Source: Portunus trituberculatus
Lineage: Eukaryota; Arthropoda; Malacostraca; Decapoda; Portunidae
DNA length: 64,000 nucleotides
Assembly: GCF_017591435.1 (NCBI RefSeq)
Contig: NC_059287.1
Location: 14,455,134 to 14,519,133, forward strand
Reading direction: 5' to 3'
Part shown: piece after piece, positions 34,965 to 48,803 of the stretch
Layout of the letters: every line of letters begins with the position of its first letter
How positions within the stretch are numbered: the stretch's first letter is position 1
The notes under the pieces: model-generated
Database searches by the model: none
What the model was told of the DNA's origin: nothing
What the model saw: only the letters and a program-made list of their open reading frames with translations
Made by a program: the position numbers and the translations under genes

Positions 34965-35600
34965 ATTAATAACTGGCATCACATACTGGCAGGCCGCAGG
35001 TCCAGCCAGCATGGGACACTAATTTCATGAGTGTCTAATAATACATCAGACATTTTCCAGCATAAACCAGACATTCAACGCATCTTTCACCTCAAATTAC
35101 TTACGGCGCAAATAATATAGGGCTAAACAGCCCCGAGCCTACCCCAATGACCCTGGCAAGCAACCCTGCCTCCCTGCACAGTGCCTGGAAGAGCCACGCA
35201 GGCAGTCAGGCCTTCCCAGCAATCCCGTGTCCGCCTCTTTCCCCTCCAGATAATCCCCCCACACACCAGCCTCGCAATCCTGAATCAGCCCAGCACCAAT
35301 CTCAACAAAAACAAACACGGAAGGGACAGGAAATGTAATGATCGCAGCATGGCACCCAAATGTTGTCCCTTTCACGGGCCGACATTCCTTCATTGTTTAC
35401 AAACTGAACCTCTTATTGAACACCTCACTACGCCCCACCCAGGGCCCCTACACCCTTCACACACCCACCACTGAACAACACAGGGTAGTTAATCACGTAG
35501 AGTTAAATCATAAATTGTAACTCACAGAACTCCCCCAGTATTTTGTTAAGATGTTCGGGGAGTAACACGTCCTGCCTGGCAATATGGCGACCGCGCGGCG
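34564..35600 (-). other. CCAR1: CCAR1 5'UTR: non-coding exon 1 and intron
   Basis: A strong donor T|GTGAGT occurs on the minus strand at 35526/35525, and the coding exon acceptor TTACAG| is at 34565. The simplest model is a short non-coding exon ending at 35526 joined to 34564. The transcription start is not defined; I place it loosely in the CpG-rich DNA just above. The intron carries a (GA)n tract at 34899-34960. Confidence 0.55.
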
Positions 35601-35740
35601 CTCAATGTTGCCACCGCGGCCCCCACGGCTTGCCTCCCCGACCCCCGACGCTCGCGAGGCCGCCACCACGCAGATTCTAGCCCAACACCGCGCTCTGTGG
35701 CTCCCAGGGGGTACTGTCTTCAGAACCATAGGGATGGTAA
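35527..35740. promoter_or_regulatory. CpG-rich bidirectional promoter candidate
   Basis: About 170 bp rich in CG dinucleotides (ACCGCGCGGCGC, CCGACCCCCGACG) in an otherwise AT-rich region. It lies between the CCAR1 first donor on the minus strand and a plus-strand exon-like ORF. It contains AATATGGCGACC, close to the YY1 motif often found just after start sites of housekeeping genes. No TATA box is evident. Promoter activity is inference. Confidence 0.5.
35584..35736 (+). CDS. candidate first exon of a divergent transcript, unknown
   Basis: An ATG in the context CAATATGGCG opens 51 in-frame codons (MATARRSMLPPRPPRLASPT at the start) and reaches a good donor GGATG|GTAAGT. The nearest plus-strand acceptor, TTTCTAG at about 35825, would give a stop after three codons, so the product could be a 54-residue peptide. 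It may equally be a promoter-associated non-coding RNA. I do not recognise the sequence. Confidence 0.3.
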
Positions 35741-36102
35741 GTCTAGTTTTCATATTTTTTTTTCTACTAATGATGATGCAGAATCCTTGTTATACTATGA
35801 TAAGCATAATGGAAATTGTTTCTAGGAGGCGAATTAAAGGGATGATATTATTTCATCACAATCGCGATCTACTGCTGTCGGTGTCGCATCCTTGTCCATC
35901 AACGACATTGAAGCTACAGAGACGACTGGTTGCAAAGACTACAGGAATATTCTCATGAGACTTATACAGAACAGTAACCTAAATCTAAGCATTACAAAGG
36001 TAAATAATACTGAAAAGAGACACATGGCAGGTTGAATGAACAGATAATGCTGTGGTAAACAGAATACATCTACGTCCCACTATCAGCTGTTCTAAATGGA
36101 AG

Positions 36103-38250
<2,148 letters not shown>

Positions 38251-38307
38251 TTTTGTGGCCTCTTTTGAATCCTTATAGTCATGGAGGAAGCCATCCAGCC
38301 AGGCAAC

Positions 38308-38308
<1 letters not shown>

Positions 38309-38354
<46 letters not shown>

Positions 38355-38389
38355 TTTAATCCGACTCCGAATGACCCACCCCTGACAAG

Positions 38390-38420
<31 letters not shown>
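38309..38420. repeat. (GA)n and (CA)n microsatellites
   Basis: GA at 38309-38352 and CA at 38392-38420. The DNA just left (38255-38290) repeats the LINE tail sequence GTGGCCTCTTTTGAATCCTT seen at 39145. Confidence 0.9.
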
Positions 38421-38421
<1 letters not shown>

Positions 38422-38869
38422 CATTTCAAGTGGGAAACAGCAGGAAATGTCCGGGAAACACTGAGAATATTGAAGGAAATGTTGAGGAGTTGCGTCAAGG
38501 ATTCTAGGGAGGGCTAGAGTAATTGATTAGGGAACCTCGCTTCTAACAGATGGCGCGCGGATCACAGGTAGAAAGAGATGAGGGATGGGGGGGATCCATC
38601 ACAATTACATATGTAACAAAACACAATAAAAATTGTATGAAATAAACGTTAAAAAGAGCAATGTGGTAAGCCCACAAACTGTCTTTCTCACTCTTTAATT
38701 CACCCCTTCTCTTCCCACCACTTTCTCTTTAGCTAGCTGTCTTTTCTTCACCCCTTAAAAAAAAAAAAAAAGGTCCATCAGCGGGGGAAGATGAGCGCCG
38801 TTACAAGATTCAGTCAGTCACAGTCAGTCACGGGAAAGAGCGCAAGGCACACTAACCAGTGTCCGCCTC

Positions 38870-39130
38870 CGCCTGGGCCACACCACGCTCAGTGCTCACT
38901 TGCATCGCCTATGTCTGTCTTGTGACCCCTTCTGCCCTTGGTGTAGGACTACCCCCTGAGGCCACGGAACATTTCCTGCTTCAATGCCCACGTCTCCTCT
39001 CTCAACATACTACATTACGCTCCGGCCAGGCTCTCCGCCCTGGCCATCACAACATTCGACCTGCCCACCCTCCTGGCGGCCTCAGGCGTCCACCTCTCCT
39101 GGCAACCTGCTGTCCCCAGGGCTCATAAGA
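38870..39130 (+). mobile_element. LINE 3' end, plus orientation
   Basis: Encodes EATEHFLLQCPRLLSQHTTL, a zinc-knuckle-like tail typical of the C-terminus of many non-LTR polyproteins, with frameshifts. It forms one arm of a large inverted repeat with 39235-39480. Confidence 0.65.
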
Positions 39131-39189
39131 ATCCATAGATTTTCGTGGCCTCTTTTGAATCCTTATGAGCCCTGGGGTAGTCCTGTGTG

Positions 39190-39485
39190 GGTATCACAGG
39201 CGTGGTAGCTGGCCGGTCTTCCTCAAGAAGGCACAAGTAAGGCGAAGGACAGCAGGTTGCCAGGAGGGATGGACGCCTGAGGCCGCCAAGAGGGTGGGCA
39301 GGTCGTGTTGTGATGGCCAAGGCGGAGAGCCGGGAGCGTGATGCAGTATGTTGAGAGAGGAAGCGTGGGCATTGAAGCAGGAAATGTTCCATGGCCTCAG
39401 GGATAGTCCTACACCAAGGGCAGAAGTGGTCACGAGACAGTCATCGTATGCGATGCAAGCAAGGAGTATGGTGGGTCCAGGTGGA
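39190..39485 (-). mobile_element. LINE 3' end, minus orientation
   Basis: The minus strand encodes DLPTLLAASGVHPSWQPAVL then RLTCAFLRKTGQLPRL and a stop, the end of a non-LTR ORF2. The 3' tail AGCTACCACGCCTGTGATAC continues to about 39130. The (AT)n tract at 39502-39613 interrupts the element on its 5' side. Confidence 0.7.
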
Positions 39486-39498
39486 AGCGGGCAGAAAA

Positions 39499-39616
<118 letters not shown>

Positions 39617-40129
39617 CCTTATAAGTTCATAACTACGAAAGATTGCAGGGAAAAATAGGGGGTGGGGGAGGAAGCATGGAAGAAATTTTAAGTTACTCCT
39701 AACAACATTTTCTATGAAAGTACTCGCTTCCAACAGATGACAGAACCGTCGCTGTTCTCCAAACTTTAACCCACACCAAAACTTCCTCTCAGTATATTCC
39801 TTGGTTGACATAGGGAGGGATAGGAGAAGGCGGGGCGGGGCCTTTGTCCAGGTAATGGTGGACGCCGGTCTGAATCGCCTTATTTAACACAGTAATGGGC
39901 TATTTTATCTATTTTGGTGGTTCATTCTAGCTTTGATTCATTATCTGGGTGTGGAAACAGAGGGGAGTGCCACAGGTGAGGTGGCCTAGTGCCAAATCTT
40001 TACGTACTCAATCCTTTTGAAAATCGCGAGAAGAAAAAGGGCGCTTACACTGGAATACACTACATTTTTAAACGCAACAAAATATTTTACCTAATAACTA
40101 AAATAAAATAACGTAACCGAGTCGATTGT

Positions 40130-40378
40130 TTACAAAAGGATGTCCAACCCGCCAAGCTCCGCCCCGCTGGGCCCCTCCACTTCCCAGTGGTGTGGAAACG
40201 ATTCTTTGCACGTATTTTCTCGGGTTTCGCAAGTGTTTCTAGGTGTTTTCTGGACTCTGAGTATAGGAGGAGGTGGAGGAGAAAGAAGTGCAAGAGAAAA
40301 GTGGAGTGTGAGAGTAAAGGCAGACGAGGTGGTGTCACTCGCCTAACGTGTAAAAAAAAACCATCTCGGCGTAAAGGT
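40130..40378 (+). other. GC-rich exon-like segment with donor, possible diverged 5' exon
   Basis: GC-box-like GCTCCGCCCCGCTGG is followed by a purine-rich stretch ending AAAG|GTAAGA at 40378. The order TATTTTCTCG, GTGTTTCTAGGT, GACTCTGAGTATAGGAGGAG resembles the 5' exon module repeated at 43.4, 50.9 and 62.3 kb. A plus-strand ORF is open from 40140 but is not recognised. Confidence 0.35.
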
Positions 40379-40539
40379 AAGAATATTTTTCTTTTTATTA
40401 ACGGAGTTGGCATTGTTTTGACATTTGATTTGTTATTAGCAGAGTAAAACAAGTTTTAAGTAACAATAAAATTGGAACCAGCCGTGTTTTTGATTATCGA
40501 AAAAAATAACATTAAAGTCACTATATAGACTATAACGTT

Positions 40540-40842
40540 TTTAAGGACCTGAAATATGTCAAAAATTGGTTATTTTGGTGTTTTCCAGCATTTTATGCAC
40601 CAAAACTCAGAAATGCAAACAAACCACTATATTTGTTAGAACGTCGCATTTATGTGTTTTTAAGGTGTATTATGAAAATAAACAATTTTTTTCATAAAAA
40701 AGAAATTTCATAAAACACCTTAAAAACACATAGATAAAACGTTTTAACAAATATAGTGTTTTGCCTACATTTCTGAGTTTTGGTGCATAAAATGCTGGAA
40801 AACACCAAAATAACCCATTTTTTACATATATCAGTTCCTTAA
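40540..40842. repeat. fold-back inverted repeat, ~135 bp arms
   Basis: The left arm (about 40540-40675) and right arm (about 40704-40842) are reverse complements with few mismatches. Shared blocks are TATTTTGGTGTTTTCCAGCA, TTTTATGCACCAAAACTCAG and GTGTTTTTAAGGTG. The loop is about 30 bp. A partial third copy of the right arm follows at 40862-40925. Confidence 0.85.
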
Positions 40843-40971
40843 ACAAATGGTGTGTAATCAAGCGTTTTGCCTGCATTTCTGTTTTGGTGCAAAAAAAAAA
40901 AAAAAAAAAGCTGAAAAATACTAAATTAACGTTTTTTTTATTTTTTTACTAAAATAACACGTTTTTGTTAC

Positions 40972-41064
<93 letters not shown>

Positions 41065-41299
41065 ACTCTATCACCACACACATTTTGTATTGTTTTTTTT
41101 TTTCATTTATTTATTTGTGTTGCTTTTTATTGGTTTTGAATGTCGCGATTTATAATGTCGATATTTTGTAACATCTCTCACTGTTTATCATGGTTTTTTT
41201 TATGATTATGTGTTATTTTTGTTGTTTCGTATTCTTTTTTATATTTATTTGTGTATTTTTATTAGGTTTATATATTGTGTGTAATGTAATGTGTAATGT

Positions 41300-41620
41300 A
41301 ATGTGTGGTAATGTTGACATTTTCAAGCTCCTCCCCACGGCTACTTGTATCCTTAAACTAAAACCATAAAAACATTGAGTATTCCACACATAATTCCCAG
41401 ATAACTTTCAACATAAGCAAGGACATAGTATTGGAATGTATTGTGTTGTGAATGCTGAGTTTAGTAATGTCGACATTTTGAAGCTTCCCACGGCAACTTG
41501 TATCCTTAAATAAACTAAAACCATAATAACATTTAATATTCCACACATAATTCCGTGATAATTTTCAAACACTGAGAATTTAACACATACAAGGACATAG
41601 TATTGGAATTTATAGCGGGC
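41300..41620. repeat. ~155 bp tandem duplication
   Basis: Two units contain GTAATGT.GACATTTT, CACGGC.ACTTGTATCCTTAA, ATTCCACACATAATTCC and AAGGACATAGTATTGGAAT. Confidence 0.85.
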
Positions 41621-41884
41621 AAGGAGAAGAGAGTGAATTCCTACAGAAAACCACAGCTGATGATGGCGTCGGTACCTCCCGCCAAGACACACGGTTGACC
41701 TCACTGGAGTGCCGTTATATTTTCAGCCTGTATAGAGGTGACAGTGCCGTGACAGAGGTGGTGGAGGTTATTAATTCACCAAGGGACAGGTGTGTAAGGT
41801 GTGGCAGTGGTGTTGATAAGGGATTAGTGTGTAAGGAGGGAAAGAAGTGTGGTGGGCCGAGTGCACGTCTGCTCATGTCAACAA

Positions 41885-43960
41885 ACAGTGGTGATGGCGG
41901 TGTGGTGTTTGGTGTTGTTTATATATCCCATAAGCACACCCAAACACCCCGCAACACATCCACAACATGCCCATATACACCCAAACACCCACACACACAA
42001 AGTGAAGTGATGACATTCCCGACAGCACCAGCGGCGAGACAAGAGAGCAATGCAACTCTTCACCACAACTCTCCACAACGCCTCACCATCATTTATTTCA
42101 GGTATTTCTAAGGCCACTCTCTTATTTGTAGGTTTTCTTTGCATATGAGAGTGAAAACAGTGCCCAAATGTTGAAAAAGTGATGGGTATAACCAGCAGTT
42201 GTCAGTATTACCAGCTATTATTTGCTTCTTTGACTTACCGTAAGCCAAGCACGTCTCAGAATGCACCCACTATTGCATGTCCCTGGGCAAGTTTTTTTTT
42301 TCCGATGGGACTTAATTTTGTTGTGGTGAGATAATAAATGCAACATAAGGATTATGGAGCCCGCGCTGCAGTGTTCCCGGATGTTACCTCCCGCCCGGCC
42401 CCCGCCCCGCCCACGGAGCTTCTCCCCTGTCCCCCCCGTGGCAACCTGCGGGTTCCAATACTTTTTTTTATATATTCTCTAAAAATAATATTACGCTTCC
42501 ATGATGTGTTTTTATGGTTTCTCTAAATATTTCGTTGTGTTTGAAGTGTGTTCCGCGCCTGTGTTCGGTAAATATGTGGCGTTTAATGGTGTTTTATAGG
42601 TTAAATATGAGCTGCCATAACCTTCAAAATTTTTCATCTCCCAATTTCATTTTTTATATTTTGAGGTGTAACTGGGCCTTTATGGTATCAAAGGATTGTC
42701 TGTACTTTTTTAAGCGTGAAATTAATCCATTGAGTGAAATATGTGGACTTTGAAGTGGTGTTTTGTCCCGTTTAACGTAAGTTTTATTTTTTCGATTTTA
42801 TTTGTTTACGTTTCTGTTTGACGGTCAAACTCGTTGTAGAATGCTTTAAAAGAAAGCTCAGACTCTGTAGAATGTGTTAGAATACTCACCAAGTGAAAAT
42901 ACGTTGACTTTACAAGAGTTTTTAATGAGTTTAGAGTTTAATGGTTTTGTTTTACATAAATGCTCTTTCACTCGTTCACTTCTGGTTCTAGGTCAGTGTT
43001 GGATGCCTGAGAAGAGAGTTTACATTGTCTAATATTTTTCGAAAGAAATATAAACTCGAAATGGCTGGACGTTTTGGCAGCGTTATAAGTGGAAATGTTT
43101 ATATACATTTTATATACTTAATTTAGACAGTTTTTTAAAACTAGTTAAGCAGGAGATGTTTTTATGTTTTGGATATTAATCAAAGTATCTATCAAGTCAT
43201 AAAAAAGTAAGCATTCGGCCTTGGCTTCGTTTTTTCTTGAAGTCATTTTTAAAATTATATACGTAATTCAACCGAGTCACCACTGTTCCCGCGCTCTTGA
43301 TGACGTCACAGCCAAGCCCAGGCCGGCGTCCCTCCCTCCCTACCGCCCAGTTCATCGATATTTTGCCTAATATCTAGTGATTTCTACGTGTTTTCCCGTG
43401 TTTCTTGGCTCAGGTGTGTAGATATTAGTAGCAGAAGGAAGAAGGAAGGAGAAATAAAAGAGAGTGAGGAGAAAGGGAGGAATAAGTGGAGGACCAGGCA
43501 AGCCACAATAGGTGCTTTCCTTACACTTCTTCAATATTTTGCCTAATATCTCGTGTTTTCTAAGTGTTTTGATGTGTTTCTAGGCTCAGGCGTGTAGATG
43601 GGAGGAGTAGAAGAAAAAAAAAAAGGAAGAGGACGAAGAAGAAAGGAAAAATGGAAGTGGAAGAAGAGGAGGAGCCAAGTCTCAATATTTAGGTAAGTCC
43701 CCTTTTTAATGTTACCGTTCTTTATAAAGCATTTTGGTGTTTTTGGGTTATATCTGAAGTATTTTGAGTGTGTTTGGTTGTGTTGCAGGGTGTTTTGGGT
43801 GTATTTTGTGTGTTTTCAGTGTGTGTTAGATGTTTTTTGGTATATTTTACATATCTTGAGTGTGGTGTAGTGGGGTGTTTGAATATATAGGTGTGTTATG
43901 AGTGCGGTTAGGGGAATTTTGAGGTGGTGTATTGAGTATGTTTTAGGTTAGTTTTAAGTG
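41885..43960 (+). repeat. segmental duplication module P2, copy C
   Basis: Most diverged of three copies (others at 49500-52050 and 60870-63110). Shared landmarks in order: AGTGAAGTG, TTTTGTTGTGGTGAGAT, GTTCCCGGATGTTACCT, GTGTGTTTTTATGGTTT, GCATTCGGCC, CAATATTTTGCCTAATATCT, a purine-rich exon with donor TTTAG|GTAAGT, then GT-rich minisatellite. Confidence 0.8.
43584..43692 (+). other. candidate purine-rich 5' exon, copy C
   Basis: Acceptor-like TGTTTCTAG| at 43583 and strong donor AATATTTAG|GTAAGT at 43692 enclose a GA-rich segment with in-frame stops, so it is probably non-coding. Copies A and B at 51127-51244 and 62492-62609 preserve both signals. Confidence 0.5.
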
Positions 43961-43963
43961 GTC

Positions 43964-44484
43964 TGAAACAATGGGGGCTAACACTGACCCTTGTGGCACT
44001 CTGCTGGTTACTTAACCCCAAGATGAGTATGTATCTCTGATCACAGTTCTCATTTCCCTATCCTTCAAATAATCTCTTGTCCATTGGAGCAAGGTTCCTC
44101 ACAATCCTCCTGTGTTCTCTAGTTTCAAAGTAGTCTTCCATGCGGGACTTTATCAAAAGGCTTTTTCATGTCCAGGTATACTGTGTCCACCATCCGTCTC
44201 TGCTTTCCAGTCCTTCTGTAACTCTGGAGTAGAAGCTTAATAAGTTTGATACACATGACTTCCGTGTCCTGAACCCAAATTGTCTTTTCAATATGACTTG
44301 TTCTTCTTCCAGATGTTTAACCCATTTTTCTTTGATAATCATTTCACACAACTTCCCCAAAACACTTCTAAGTGACGCTGGTCTGTAGGTTAGTGGTTCA
44401 GTTGCCTTTCCTCTTTTAAATATCAGTATTACATTAGCTCTCTTCCATTCCCTTCATTTAGTGAACTTGTAATTATTTCCCAAA

Positions 44485-44485
<1 letters not shown>
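43964..44485 (-). mobile_element. LINE reverse-transcriptase fragment L1A
   Basis: The minus strand encodes KLCEMIIKEKWVKHLEEEQV and RQFGFRTRKSCVSNLLSFYS, motifs of non-LTR RT (CR1/Jockey-like). It is cut at 43964 by the GT-rich minisatellite and at its other end by (GT)n. Near-identical to 54605-55140. Confidence 0.8.
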
Positions 44486-44604
<119 letters not shown>

Positions 44605-44937
44605 GTGTATTTAGCTAGTTGTAGTTTTCCAGGGCCTGGGCTTTACGCTGGTGTGGCCCCGTCTCCATATCTACACTTATCCAATTTTTCTTTCAAACTC
44701 TGCACACTCGTTGGTGACACCACTTCTTCACCCAAACTGTTCCACGTCTCAACACATCTTTGCGGGAAACTCTATTTTTTAACATCTCTCAGGCATCTTC
44801 CCTTCCTCAGCTTTTTACTATGCGATCTTGTTGTTTGAATGTCATATTCTTCTCTCAGTCTAACCTAACCTTGTCATTTTATTTATTTATTGATTTATTT
44901 TTAACAAACCTAATCTAACCGAACCAAACATTTGCAG

Positions 44938-45048
44938 GTCCGCAGAAAACGACATGCCGATTTATTTGAAGTCAAGGACGGAGATTAAACCGGCCTTGAA
45001 AAACACCATACCCGTTTTGTCCACCGCCATCACCACCTTCTCCCAGAT
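44938..45048 (+). pseudogene. exon-like coding piece e1, copy A, truncated
   Basis: After acceptor TTTGCAG| the plus strand reads TPIYLKSRTEIKPALKNTIP, then VLSTAITTFSQ, and is cut. The bases for IKDKVYYRLTHKEEVH and the donor, with about 340 bp more, are missing relative to copy B at 55542-55698. Confidence 0.5.
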
Positions 45049-45109
45049 GTCTTCTAGAAATACAACTTAGGCGACCACTGGTTTTCAAAGTCCACAGTTA
45101 GGAGGATCA

Positions 45110-45560
45110 TTAAAAACTGGAGGGGTTTGGCTGTGTTTCTGATGCGTTTGGGGTGAAAGAGTGTGTTTTTGTAGGGTTTGGGTGTGTTTTGTGGTGCTTG
45201 ATTGTTTTGGGTGGTTTGGGGATATTTGGATGTGTGTTTTGGGTGTTTAGGAGTGTTTTGAGTATGCTTTGGGTGTGTTTAGGGTGTGTTTGGTGGTGTT
45301 TGAATGTGTTTGGGTGATATTTAGATGTGTCTCTCATCTGCATGTTGAAACACACCAAAACATACTCTAAGCACACCAAAAACACCCCAGAAGGTCTCAA
45401 AACACACCAAAATACACCAAAGCACACTCTAAGCACACCAAAAACACCCCAGGAGACCTCAAAACACCCCAAAACACACCAAAGCACACACTGAACACAA
45501 CATAAAAGCCACAGAACACTCAGAACACCCCAAAACACACCAAAACATTCCCAAAATACA
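45110..45560. repeat. strand-switching GT/CA minisatellite, copy A
   Basis: 45110-45330 is a degenerate repeat of GTGTTTTGGGTG on the plus strand. From 45346 the same motif continues as its reverse complement (CACACCAAAAACACCCCAGA). The two halves form an imperfect inverted repeat around CTCATCTGCATG. Copy B lies at 56110-56500. Confidence 0.8.
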
Positions 45561-45883
45561 CTCGTTTTCAAGCTAACGTGATCTAACAGCCCATAACCAC
45601 TCCTCCTCTCTTTCCCACAGATTTGAACCTTCTGTTTTGAAGTTTTGAATGTTTTTGTTTTTTATTTCCATAATTCGTGTGTTTTAATGTTTTTTTTTAT
45701 GTTTTCATATGTTTTTCATTCATTCTTCCTGTGTTTTGGTGTTTTTTTAATGTTTCCCTTCGTTTTTCTTACATTTCGTTAGGTTTTTCTAATTTTTTTG
45801 ACAATTTAAGCCTCCTTTCCAAGCTCAGCAAAGCTAGCCTAACCAGACACCCCCAAACCACTCGCTCTCTCTCTCTCCTGCAG

Positions 45884-45943
45884 GCCATGAGGGAGGCGGT
45901 GGAGGTGTGGGGGGTCCAGCACACCATCACAGACAACCTGCAG
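45884..45943 (+). pseudogene. exon-like coding piece e2, copy A, interrupted
   Basis: The acceptor tract (CT)nCCTGCAG| is followed by AMREAVEVWGVQHTITDNLQ and then runs into (GT)n and a LINE 3' end. Confidence 0.5.
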
Positions 45944-45961
45944 TTTGTGTGTGTGTGTGTG

Positions 45962-46835
45962 TTTACCTAGTTGTATTTTACAGGAGGAGCCTATGGTGGT
46001 GTTGTCCCGTCTGTGTATCTCACAGTGTCTAATTTTGTGTTGGTGGTGGTGGTGGTGGTGGACTTTGCACACACCACCTCTCTGTCCAGTCCATTCCATA
46101 TATCTATTACTCTATGGGGGAAGCTGTTTTTCGTGAAGTCTCTTCTGTAGTTGTCTTTTGTGAGTTTTAGTCCATGTCCTCTTGTGTCCCTTGTGTCCCT
46201 CTTGAGCAAGTCCATCCTATCAGGAAGCTCCATATTATTCATTATTCTGTAGATGGTCAACAGGTGGCCTCTTTCTCTTCTCTGCTCCAGTGTTGGTCAG
46301 TCCAGTCTCTCCAGTCTCTTTTCATACGTAAGAGCCGACAAGGTTGGGGCCAGTTTGGTGGCCACTCTTTGTAGCCTTTCAATTTTGGTGATATTCTTCC
46401 TGGTGTGAGGTGACCACAGTACTGCTGCATGCTGTATATACTTGAGTCGTGGTCTGATCAAGGATGCCAATAACTTTTTCACCATATCTTCATCAATATA
46501 TGTGAATGCAATGGTAATATTTCTCAGTAAGTTGTAGGTCTCACCAACAATTTGATTGATATGTTTATTGGGGACATTTCCTTTGTTATGAGAACTCCCA
46601 GGTCCTTTTCACTTTCCACCTTCTTAATCTTCTCTTCTCCAAGTTTGTATTGTCTTGTTATCCTATTTTTGCTCTCCCCAAATTCCATTATGCTACATTT
46701 GTTAATGTTGAATTCCATCTCCCATCTTTTCCTCCATTCCCATAGTCTATCTAAGTCCTGCTGTAGAGTTCCACCATCATCGTGCGAGCCAACTTTCTTC
46801 AAAAGTTTTGTGTCGTCTGCAAAGAAAGTGGTGTA
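45962..46835 (-). mobile_element. LINE 3' half, copy L3A
   Basis: The minus strand encodes GTLQQDLDRLWEWRKRWEME then FNINKCSIMEFG, then EKDLGVLITKEM, LASLIRPRLKYIQHAAVLWS and LQRVATKLAPTLSALTYEKR. This is the thumb region and C-terminus of a CR1/Jockey-like RT, broken by small frameshifts. It ends CTAGGTAAACACACAC. Paralogue at 58020-58860. Confidence 0.82.
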
Positions 46836-46839
46836 GCTT

Positions 46840-46980
46840 TAAATTGTGTATGGGTGACTTTTGACGTGCCGGAACGCATTCCTTACTATTACATGTTGTA
46901 ATGGGTTCGGTATACGGTAATTTTGATTTACGCTAAGGTTTTCAGGAACGCACATGTACCGTATAACGAGGACTTACTGT
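46840..46980. mobile_element. DNA-transposon-like terminal fragment, copy A
   Basis: Contains GGAACGCATTCCTTACTATT and ends ACCGTATAACGAGGACTTAC TGTAT with an inverted GGTATACGGTAA. It recalls the ends of pogo/Tigger-type elements, but no transposase is present. Copy B at 58865-59010. Confidence 0.4.
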
Positions 46981-47930
46981 ATATTGTTATGATATTGTAT
47001 TGATTTCACCTTCAATATGGCCTGTGAAGGAAAAGGTATGTAATCTATTTTGTGTATAGCATGTTTATTGTTAAGTCCTCGTTTGTTAGTGTGTCGTGCA
47101 TGAATACTTTTTTTCAAGCTAACAATTAGTGGTATGTTGTATCCATGGTGGTGTTTGCTTGATTTAGGTTGAACCAATACTAAAGTGTGCTTATTGTGTT
47201 GTAGTACAGTTTTGTGCATGAGAAGTGAATGTTATTACCTTTAGGTTTTCCTATTACACTTGTGTGTAGTTTGTATTGCTTTGCTTTACATTGTTTTTGC
47301 TTTGCCTCACTGATTATATTCATATCCTTGACCAAATATACTTTATTGCCAGTCTAACTGGTTTTCATGAATGGAAAGACAATGGTATGATTTTTTGTTC
47401 TGAATGTAAACATGTTTGTTTGCATTGATGTAGGATACCTAGCTATGTGTTAAAATGCTTGATGTATATTTGACTTGCTTGTGTGACGTCTCTGCTTTCC
47501 ATACATACTCTTTAGTGATATTTTGGCTGTAGCTAGGGCTTACAAACACGTGGGTATTCCCACAAAACCACCCCCACCTGCTTCTAGGTGCTTAAACATG
47601 CATCTTTTATTTTGTAACTTTGAATGGTGATATGCTTATTGTGTTAGTTTCAACGCTGATATATAATGCTAATAATGTCTGAGGTCTGTGGTAATGGTGT
47701 ATGCTCTTTTGTGGCATCTTGCATAGTTGATGTGATCAACTATGTAGCTTTTGTCTGCATGTACACCAATTGACTTTTCTCTATATATATACCTTACTTC
47801 TTTTGCTTGTTACATTTATTGTGTATGCTTCAAAAAACTTAATTTAAATATCATATTTATATACAAAACATGAAATAAAAACACAAATAAACCATTGTTT
47901 TTTTCTGCTACCTTTATTATAAGTGTTGAC
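46981..47930. other. AT-rich spacer shared by both P1 copies
   Basis: No coding signal. It aligns closely with 59011-60230, which carries an extra internal duplication of CTGCTTCTAGGTGCTT and GATGTGATCAACTATGTAGC. Confidence 0.6.
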
Positions 47931-48196
47931 TCAACATACTACAAAAAGGTACATACACACATACTGTGTATGTACCTTTGGGCATGTGTATATTGGACTA
48001 AGGACTCCACTCTGTGGTTTTCCAAGCTCAAAGACTTCCTCAGAGGAGACTGCACCTTGAAACCAAACCTGTGCTGTTCTATTGTACAAATAGTCCCTGA
48101 TCCATCCTAATAATCTACCTTTTACACCTTTGAGAATGAGTTCCTCCATAATAACATCTTTGTTGGCCCTGTCGAAGGCACCCTTGAGATCAACGA
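47931..48196 (-). mobile_element. second LINE lineage RT fragment, copy A
   Basis: The minus strand encodes IMEELILKGVKGRLLGWIRD then YLYNRTAQVWFQGAVSSEEV and GKPQSGVLSP, RT domain 4 of a Jockey/I-like element. In copy B (60237-60520) it extends to AFVDLKGAFDRANKDV. Confidence 0.78.
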
Positions 48197-48803
48197 CGAT
48201 TCACGTTGACTGGAATGTATTTGTATTTTATTGTCAAAACCTGCAGATGAACCCCGGTCCTCTGGTGTGTGTGTGTGTGTGTGTGTCTAACTGTCTGGAG
48301 CAAGCTCAACTCACGATGTTACTTGTATAACACCCTGCTCCCTTCTGTCCTCTCCTGTGTCCCGGGACTGCCACGGACGGTAGTAGACAAGATAACCTGG
48401 TGACCCATCGTGTAGGGGAGGTACAGTATACTCCTCAAGACTCACCAATTTCCACTGTAAACATCTTCGCCTCTCTTCCTTCGCCCTGCCATCACCAAGC
48501 CTGTCTCTCCCTTATTCGTTACTTCACTATACTCTAGTGGCGTCTTAACTTCAGTTTTGGTCCTTAGCATTAAAACCTTAACAAACATACAATTTACTTG
48601 TGCTGGTTTACGTGTTTCCTTATCGTCGCGCAGACCCCTTGGCATGCGGCGATAATAATTATTATTATCATTATTGTCATTATTTTGTCAGCCCTGAAAA
48701 TCCTACAACCTTGAAAACACACACAAAACAATAAATAACAATAAAAAAGAAAGATGACAACAAGAACAGGCGTAAAACATCATTATTATCATTGTTTTGG
48801 CAG

